The notes beneath the pieces are model-generated. The model saw only the letters and a program-made list of their open reading frames with translations, did not search any database and was not told where the DNA came from. A DNA stretch of 64,000 bases. It comes from Mojavia pulchra JT2-VF2. Its GTDB lineage: Bacteria > Cyanobacteriota > Cyanobacteriia > Cyanobacteriales > Nostocaceae. Numbering within the stretch: the first letter of the stretch is position 1; the number at the start of each line of letters is the position of its first letter. The position numbers and the translations under genes were made by a program. The stretch is from positions 42,991-106,990 of the forward strand of contig JAHHHN010000022.1 of the NCBI GenBank assembly GCA_019359325.1. Direction: 5' to 3'. This document shows, piece by piece, positions 58,863 to 64,000 of the stretch.

Positions 58863-59441
58863 ATGAAAATGCGGAAGTTGAATAAACAAGTATTCATTTG
58901 GCTGTGTGCAGCTATTATTATTTTCGGGTTGATGGGATGCGATCGCTTTTTTGGTGCTAAGGGTGATGTAGTTGAGCGAGTCAGTGATGGTGATACTTTA
59001 ACTGTGAAAGACGCCCAAGGAAACAAATTTAGTGTGCGCTTTGCTTGCATGGATGCGCCAGAAATACCACATACCAATAAGGAAAAGCAAAGTAAACGCG
59101 CCAGCGATCGCAATCAATTTACTTGGGGTGCTAAAGCTCAAGAACGGTTACAGGAGTTGGTGAGACAAGGAGGCGATCGCGTCACTTTGAATATTACTGA
59201 TAGCGATCGCTACGGTAGAAAAGTTGCGGAAGTTCGCTTAAACAATGGCACATTTGTGCAGCAAGTCTTACTACGTGAGGGATTAGCAAAAGTTTATCGC
59301 CCTTATTTAAATAAGTGTCCCAGTAAAGAATTAGTGCAACAAGCCGAAGCAGAGGCGCAACAGCAAAAGCGTGGGGTTTGGGGCGATGCGAACTTTACCA
59401 ACCCTTGGGAATATCGCAGTTTCAATAAAAGAAACTTATAG
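58863..59441 (+). CDS. Thermonuclease (SNase)-like lipoprotein
   Basis: 192 residues from the ATG at 58863. A lipoprotein signal ends at GLMGC, with Cys26 the predicted lipidated residue. The SNase fold follows: VSDGDTLTVKD, VRFACMDAPE (Arg and Asp/Glu of the active site), DRYGRKVAEV (second Arg) and LLREGLAKVYRPYL. It would degrade extracellular or periplasmic nucleic acid. An upstream in-frame extension from 58818 lacks support. Confidence 0.9.
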   Translation: MKMRKLNKQVFIWLCAAIIIFGLMGCDRFFGAKGDVVERVSDGDTLTVKDAQGNKFSVRFACMDAPEIPHTNKEKQSKRASDRNQFTWGAKAQERLQELVRQGGDRVTLNITDSDRYGRKVAEVRLNNGTFVQQVLLREGLAKVYRPYLNKCPSKELVQQAEAEAQQQKRGVWGDANFTNPWEYRSFNKRNL

Positions 59442-59475
59442 TTAAAGCAGAGCAGAAGAGAAGATTTTCTAAATT

Positions 59476-60108
59476 ATGGTTCAAATAATCCAGGCTAAAG
59501 ACATCACCTTGCTTGAATTAGAGTCCAGATTTGGAATTCAATTAGTTGAGGATGAGCAATTTTTTAGAGAATGGCAAGACAATTTACCAGAAATTACAGA
59601 TTCCGAGAAACAGCAACTTGACCGAGTTAAGGCGAGTTACGCCAATCTGCTCAAATATCCTCCTTTACTTGAAAACACCGTCAAAATGGTGGTGTTGTCT
59701 CCCTTATTGGATTTAGCAGACTTTTATCTCTCTCCATTTCACGTCAAATCTGAAAAGTCTGTTGAAGTTTCTGTTGAAGATGAAGGTGTAACAGTCAAAG
59801 GACAAATTGATGTCTTAGTTTTGTTTGAACAGCTAGTGGTGGTAGTCATAGAGTCTAAACAAGCAGCCTTTTCTGTGGAGGTAGGCAAACCACAACTTTT
59901 AGCATATATGCTGGCACTCTCTAACTCCGATAAACCAATATATGGATTAATTACTAATGGCGGTAGTTTTATCTTCGTTAAATTGATTCAGCAAGAAATG
60001 CTAAAGTATGCGTTTTCTCGCTTGTTCTATATCTTCAATCCTGGGAATGAGTTGTATACAGTTTTGAGTGTGTTGAAGCGTCTTGGACAACTAGCTTTGT
60101 CACGCTAG
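59476..60108 (+). CDS. PD-(D/E)XK nuclease-like protein, type I R-subunit-like N-domain
   Basis: 210 residues. The core is VKGQIDVLVLFEQLVVVVIESK, with Asp in a strand and Glu-x-Lys, followed by QLLAYMLAL, the fold and spacing of restriction-endonuclease-like proteins. The C-terminus has GLITNGGSFIFVKL, often seen in such stand-alone proteins. No helicase or methylase is near. Its role is not known. It lies 34 bp after the thermonuclease gene on the same strand. Confidence 0.7.
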   Translation: MVQIIQAKDITLLELESRFGIQLVEDEQFFREWQDNLPEITDSEKQQLDRVKASYANLLKYPPLLENTVKMVVLSPLLDLADFYLSPFHVKSEKSVEVSVEDEGVTVKGQIDVLVLFEQLVVVVIESKQAAFSVEVGKPQLLAYMLALSNSDKPIYGLITNGGSFIFVKLIQQEMLKYAFSRLFYIFNPGNELYTVLSVLKRLGQLALSR

Positions 60109-60201
60109 TAGGAAACTTATGCAGCAAAAAGTGTATGTGATGGATATTTAGTTGTTGAGCAGCAATGTCTATCCTACAAAAAACTAATATTTATACTCAT
60201 T

Positions 60202-60333
60202 CATATCATGTCCATTTAAATAACCGTCATTGCGACCGAAGTGAAGCAATAGCAAAATTTTTGGGATTGCGTCGTTTCACTTCGTTCCACTCGCAATGAC
60301 ATAATTCAGCGTGATTGGTCGGACACCATATCA
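60202..60333 (-). mobile_element. MITE-like element, copy 2 (inverted)
   Basis: Reverse complement of the element at 4651-4781 with high similarity through the core (GTGGAACGAAGTGAAACGAC shared). Ends CATATCATGTCC (60202-60213) and CGGACACCATATCA (60320-60333). Confidence 0.8.
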
Positions 60334-60356
60334 TTAGAAATACTTGTAAATAGAGA

Positions 60357-60662
60357 TTGAAGACTCATTCACGAGTATTAAAGACTCATTCACGGAGCAA
60401 AAAGCCTCATTCACGAGTATCAAAGACTCATTAACGGAGATAAAAGCTTCATTGACGAGTATCAAAGACTCATTAACGGAGCAAAAAGCCTCATTCACGA
60501 GTATCAAAGACTCATTAACGGAGCAAAAAGCCTCATTCATGAGTATCAAAGACTCATTAACGGAGCTAAAAGCCTCATTCACGAGTATTAAAGACTCATT
60601 AACGGAGCTAAAAGCCTCATTCACGAGTATTAAAGACTCATTAACGGAGCTAAAAGCCTCAA
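60357..60662 (+). repeat. Tandem repeat array E, 42-bp unit (2 x 21)
   Basis: About seven units with halves ACGAGTATCAAAGACTCATT(A) and ACGGAGCAAAAAGCCTCATT(C). The first half is the same 21-mer as in array C. Both strands are open (128 codons on minus with VNESLILVNEAFSS; 72 on plus with TSIKDSLTEQKASF). It begins 24 bp after MITE copy 2 and ends 277 bp before the NLR cassette. Confidence 0.9.
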
Positions 60663-60696
60663 CCGCATAATAAGTACCTAAACAAAAATATTTACA

Positions 60697-60768
60697 GTCA
60701 TTGCGAGCAGAGCGAAGCAATCCGCCCCTTGCGATTGCTTCATTCCGCTTCGCTACATTCGCAATGAC
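60697..60768. repeat. Palindromic repeat (GTCATTGCGA ends)
   Basis: GTCATTGCGA (60697) and TCGCAATGAC (60759-60768) with GCGAAGCAATC/GATTGCTTC inside. This is the same core motif as in the elements at 4651 and 60202, without their TIRs. Confidence 0.7.
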
Positions 60769-60903
60769 ATTGTGTAATTAATTTTGTATAACTACTTATA
60801 TTTGCGGCTAAGAACAAGAAATATCGTGGTTGAGGGCAGAAAATTGTTGTGGTACTGAGCTTTTACCTTTTCTTGCCCAATGGTATTGAGAAAATTAACT
60901 ATA

Positions 60904-60929
60904 ATCGTACTTAATCGTATAATATCGTA
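60904..60929. promoter_or_regulatory. Three ATCGTA boxes at exactly 10-bp spacing
   Basis: ATCGTA at 60904, 60914 and 60924, the last ending 9 bp before the ATG at 60939. One helical turn apart, they would put three protein contacts on one face of the DNA. They occupy the place of the ribosome-binding site, so a bound protein or an alternative leader may control the cassette. Confidence 0.5.
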
Positions 60930-60938
60930 CCTAATTAT

Positions 60939-61394
60939 ATGGAACCAATTACCGTCGGTGCGATCGCTCTTTTAGCTTTTCTAGGTAATAAATTCGTTGA
61001 TTGGTCAACGGAAAAGGCTTTGGATGCAATTTATGACAAAGCCAAGCAAGTTATTCAAGATAAATCACCCGCAACAGCAGCCGCTTTAGAAACCGCAGCC
61101 GAACAAGCAGCTTTACCGCCAGGAGAACGAGAAGATATTGGTGAAGCTGTATTAGTAGAAGATGTAAAAAAAGCAGCAGAGGCAGACCCGGAAATTAAGG
61201 AAGCTGTAGAAGCTTTAGGAAATCAAGTAAACACTGCTGCACAAGATAACCCAGAACTGGCAAAGGCTATAGCAGAGTTAACCGCAGCTATTAAAGCGCA
61301 AAGTCCTACAACGGTAGAGAATTGGCAAGGTATAAATATTAAGGGTGGCGAGAATACTATCAGTAATCCCACTTTAAACTTTGGCAGTAAATGA
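60939..61394 (+). CDS. Putative amyloid-signalling effector (helical, Bell-like)
   Basis: 151 residues. The hydrophobic start (TVGAIALLAFLGNKF, residues 5-19) could be a membrane helix. Next come amphipathic, Ala/Glu-rich helices to ~120 (ALETAAEQAALPPGERED, VKKAAEADPEIKEAVEAL). Residues 127-150 form a motif (ENWQGINIKGGE...NPTLNFGS) repeated at the N-terminus of the next protein with 19 of 24 identical. Bacterial cell-death effectors of the Bell/HeLo type have this layout: helical executioner first, amyloid-like motif last. The stop overlaps the next ATG (ATGA), so translation is coupled. Function is inferred from architecture only. Confidence 0.75.
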   Translation: MEPITVGAIALLAFLGNKFVDWSTEKALDAIYDKAKQVIQDKSPATAAALETAAEQAALPPGEREDIGEAVLVEDVKKAAEADPEIKEAVEALGNQVNTAAQDNPELAKAIAELTAAIKAQSPTTVENWQGINIKGGENTISNPTLNFGSK

Positions 61395-64000
61395 CCGCAG
61401 AGAACTGGCAAGGGATAAACATTAAGGGTGGAGAGACTAACATTCACAACCCAACAATTAATATTGGGTCGTCACAGCGAAATTCTCCACCAAATATCCC
61501 CAATAATCTAAGTCGCAAAGGCGCAGTCAAGTTTGTTGGGCGAGACAATGAACTTACCGACATCCATCAGAAATTGCAGCAGTCGGGGAAAGTGGCGATT
61601 TCGGCGGTGGCTGGAATGGGTGGTGTCGGTAAAACAGAACTCGCAACCCAGTACGCACTAAGACATGAAGTTGATTATCCTGGGGGTATCTGTTGGCTGA
61701 ATGGGAGAGAATCAGACTTAGCAGCCAGCATTGTGCAATTTTATCTTTTGTACATTGGTCAAGAAATACCAGACAAATTAGGCGGAAAACTGCTGAACCC
61801 CCAAGAACAAGCGCAGTGGTGTTGGCAGCATTGGCAACCATCTGAGGGTTTAGTGTTGGTAGTATTAGATGATGTCACTAATTTAGAGAATCTGCAAGAA
61901 GTACAGCCGCCTGGGAACCGCTTCCGGGTACTTATCACCACCCGGTTACGCAACCTCAGTCCTAATTTTGTGCAGGAAATTTCCTTAGATGTACTCCCGG
62001 AAAATAAAGCGTTGGAACTGCTAACAGCTTTTGTGGGTGAAAGGCGGATACAACGAGAAGAAACAACGGCTAAAGAATTGTGTGAATGGCTGGGATATTT
62101 GCCTTTAGGGTTGGAATTAGTAGGACAGTATTTAGCTGAAGATCCAGATTTATCTTTAGCAGAAATGTTAGAACGGCTGAAGGTGCAGCATCTAGAAGAT
62201 GAAGCATTGGAACGGAGACAGCCAACCTTGAGTGCAGCACAGTTAGGAGTCAAAGCCGCCTTTGAATTAAGCTGGCGAGAATTGGAAGAAAAAACCCAGC
62301 TTGTAGGTGCGTTGTTGAGTTTGTTTGCCCCTGGTGTCATACCTTGGCAATTGGTAGAGTCTATCAGTGAATTGTTAAATTGGGCAAAGGCAGATGTTAC
62401 CGAAGCCAGAAAGCAACTTTACAAGCGACATCTTATTCAAAGATTAGAAGATAAAAACGCTTGTTATCAAATTCATCCGTTAATTCGGGAGTTTCTTAAA
62501 GGAAAATTAGCACAGATTTACCATTGCACAGGCAGAGAGGAGTTAAGGTTAGATTTCAAACAAGCTTTTGCAGCGGCGATGGTAGCAAAGGCGAAAGAAA
62601 TTCCTCAAGCTATCACTTTAGAATTTATCGCCTCAGTGCAAGATACTATTCCCCATCTCCAAGAAGTTGCCGAAAATTTGATTGATGCGCTAAGGGATGA
62701 AGATTTAGCTTGGGTGTTTATTGGTTTGGGTAGATTTTATGAAGGACAAGGTTTGTATGCGTTAGCAGAACCTTGGCGTATGCAGTGTTTATCAGTAGTA
62801 AAAACCCGTTTGGGAGAAGAACATCCCCACGTTGCCACTAGCCTCAACGACTTGGCATTACTCTACAATTCCCAAGGAAAGTACGCCTCAGCCGAACCTT
62901 TGTATCTGCAAGCTTTGGAAATGACTAAACGCCTACTGGGAGAAGAACATCCCCACGTTGCCACTAGCCTCAACAACTTGGCATATCTCTACAATTCCCA
63001 AGGAAAGTACACCGAAGCCGAACCTTTGTATCTGCAAGCTTTGGAAATGACTAAACGCCTACTGGGAGATGAACATCCCCACGTTGCCACTAGCCTCAGC
63101 CACTTGGCATATCTCTACCATTCCCAAGGAAAGTACACCGAAGCCGAAGCTTTGCATCTCCAAGCTTTGGCACTGTATAAACGCCTGCTGGGAGAAGAAC
63201 ATCCCGACGTTGCCACTAGCCTCAACAACTTGGCATATCTCTACAATTCCCAAGGAAGGTACGCGGAAGCCGAACCTTTGTTTCTGCAAGCTTTGGAAAT
63301 GACTAAACGCCTACTGGGAGATGAACATCCCGACGTTGCCGGTAACCTCAGCCACTTGGCATATCTCTACCATTCCCAAGGAAAGTACACCGAAGCCGAA
63401 CCTTTGCATCTCCAAGCTTTGGCACTGTATAAACGCCTGCTGGGAGAAGAACATCCCCACGTTGCCACTAGCCTCAACAACTTGGCTAATCTCTACAAAT
63501 CCCAAGGAAGGTACAGCGAAGCCGAACCCTTGTATCTCCAAGCTTTGGCACTGAGAAAACGCCTGCTGGGAGAAGAACATCCCGACGTTGCCGGTAGCCT
63601 CAACGACTTGGCATATCTCTACGATTCCCAAGGAAGGTACAGCGAAGCCGAACCCTTGTATCTCCAAGCTTTGGCACTGAGAAAACGCCTGCTGGGAGAA
63701 GAACATCCCGACGTTGCCGGTAGCCTCAACGACTTGGCATATCTCTACGATTCCCAAGGAAGGTACAGCGAAGCCGAACCCTTGTATCTCCAAGCTTTGG
63801 CACTGTATAAACGCCTGCTGGGAGAAGAACATCCCCACGTTGCCACTAGCCTCAACAACTTGGCTAATCTCTACAAATCCCAAGGAAGGTACAGCGAAGC
63901 CGAACCCTTGTATCTCCAAGCTTTGGCACTGTATAAACGCCTGCTGGGAGAAGAACATCCCCACGTTGCCACTAGCCTCAACAACTTGGCTAATCTCTAC
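61391..64000 (+). CDS. NLR-like NB-ARC/TPR protein with N-terminal amyloid-like motif, 3' end cut
   Basis: 870 codons are open to the window end. Residues 4-27 are the shared motif (ENWQGINIKGGE...NPTINIGS). The NB-ARC ATPase (~45-350) has the P-loop GMGGVGKTELA with Lys81, kinase-2 VLVVLDDV (Asp160/161), FRVLITTRLRNL and the LPLGLELVGQYL helix. A winged-helix-like part (~300-380) is followed by linker helices. From residue 474, 42-residue kinesin-light-chain type TPRs (LGEEHPHVATSLNNLAYLYN) run nine times plus a partial one. STAND ATPases of this kind sense a ligand with the repeats and oligomerise, here presumably seeding the effector motif. Confidence 0.9.
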   Translation, partial: MTAENWQGINIKGGETNIHNPTINIGSSQRNSPPNIPNNLSRKGAVKFVGRDNELTDIHQKLQQSGKVAISAVAGMGGVGKTELATQYALRHEVDYPGGICWLNGRESDLAASIVQFYLLYIGQEIPDKLGGKLLNPQEQAQWCWQHWQPSEGLVLVVLDDVTNLENLQEVQPPGNRFRVLITTRLRNLSPNFVQEISLDVLPENKALELLTAFVGERRIQREETTAKELCEWLGYLPLGLELVGQYLAEDPDLSLAEMLERLKVQHLEDEALERRQPTLSAAQLGVKAAFELSWRELEEKTQLVGALLSLFAPGVIPWQLVESISELLNWAKADVTEARKQLYKRHLIQRLEDKNACYQIHPLIREFLKGKLAQIYHCTGREELRLDFKQAFAAAMVAKAKEIPQAITLEFIASVQDTIPHLQEVAENLIDALRDEDLAWVFIGLGRFYEGQGLYALAEPWRMQCLSVVKTRLGEEHPHVATSLNDLALLYNSQGKYASAEPLYLQALEMTKRLLGEEHPHVATSLNNLAYLYNSQGKYTEAEPLYLQALEMTKRLLGDEHPHVATSLSHLAYLYHSQGKYTEAEALHLQALALYKRLLGEEHPDVATSLNNLAYLYNSQGRYAEAEPLFLQALEMTKRLLGDEHPDVAGNLSHLAYLYHSQGKYTEAEPLHLQALALYKRLLGEEHPHVATSLNNLANLYKSQGRYSEAEPLYLQALALRKRLLGEEHPDVAGSLNDLAYLYDSQGRYSEAEPLYLQALALRKRLLGEEHPDVAGSLNDLAYLYDSQGRYSEAEPLYLQALALYKRLLGEEHPHVATSLNNLANLYKSQGRYSEAEPLYLQALALYKRLLGEEHPHVATSLNNLANLY
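62810..64000 (+). repeat. 126-bp tandem DNA repeats encoding the TPRs
   Basis: Units start at 62810 and every 126 bp after (62936, 63062, 63188, 63314, 63440, 63566, 63692, 63818, 63944). Units 63566 and 63692 appear identical, and others differ at a few bases, which points to recent duplication. Antisense open frames (63059-63289, 63311-63964) are shadows. Confidence 0.92.

Noticed and set aside
60357..60662. CRISPR array
   Set aside because: The 21/42-bp units are contiguous without unique spacers and no cas gene is in the window. The same holds for the other four arrays.
60939..61460. The shared motif as a mere tandem DNA duplication
   Set aside because: The two copies differ at many third codon positions while the protein is kept, which a recent slippage copy would not show.
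63059..63964. Antisense proteins with GNVGMFFSQQAF repeats
   Set aside because: They are the reverse of the TPR repeats and appear only because the 126-bp period is a multiple of three.

Overview
The window looks like chromosomal DNA of a filamentous, probably heterocyst-forming cyanobacterium (Nostoc/Anabaena-like). Several features suggest this. The HIP1 octamer GCGATCGC recurs throughout genes and gaps. Heptanucleotide STRR arrays (GGGGATT, CCCCAGT and variants) fill many gaps. A treZ-treY-treH trehalose cluster, an ebo cluster and a cox operon flanked by ctaA/ctaB are all present. Species cannot be named by eye.

Layout. 1-3961: RND efflux pump (adaptor plus permease cut by the left edge). 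5.3-9.0 kb: stress genes on the minus strand (small hypothetical, pirin, Dps, aldo/keto reductase). 9.1-9.5 kb: an XRE antitoxin-type gene split by a 162-bp MITE-like element. 9.6-14.5 kb: AraC regulator, DCC-family protein, an ethylene-receptor-like hybrid histidine kinase, a single-domain response regulator and a start-less paralogue of it. 15-21.5 kb: treZ, treY, treH. 21.5-28.9 kb: ebo cluster (eboD convergent with treH; eboA, B, C, E, F on plus). 29-36 kb: secreted protein, two-RCK ion-channel protein, Kef-type antiporter, ferredoxin/metallo-beta-lactamase protein, and hicB with a 10-codon hicA remnant. 36.4-42.9 kb: ctaB and ctaA facing away from ctaC-ctaD-ctaE. 43.4-60.1 kb: PAS/GAF diguanylate cyclase, hypothetical proteins, a SpoIID-like protein, a pheophorbide-oxygenase-type Rieske protein, a DUF4383 protein, GAF-LuxR regulator plus a PD-(D/E)XK protein, DUF3386, beta-glucosidase, a ferritin-like protein, a thermonuclease-like lipoprotein and a second PD-(D/E)XK protein. 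60.9-64.0 kb: a two-gene NLR cassette running off the right edge.

How the genes work together. treZ/treY/treH make and degrade trehalose, and the ebo genes are linked to scytonemin export in Nostoc; together they suggest a desiccation and UV-tolerance block. The cta genes form a complete aa3-type oxidase with its heme A pathway. The channel/antiporter pair suggests K+ or pH homeostasis.

Most striking observations. (1) At 60939-64000 a small helical protein ends in a 24-residue motif (ENWQGINIKGGE...) that reappears, 19 of 24 identical, as the extreme N-terminus of the overlapping NB-ARC/TPR gene. This is the architecture of a bacterial amyloid-signalling (effector plus NLR) cell-death or defence module. 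(2) Five intergenic arrays share a 42-bp unit made of two diverged 21-bp halves, and two of them also share a flank and an end codon. (3) Two families of short terminal-inverted-repeat elements occur; one copy has split a gene with a 3-bp target duplication.
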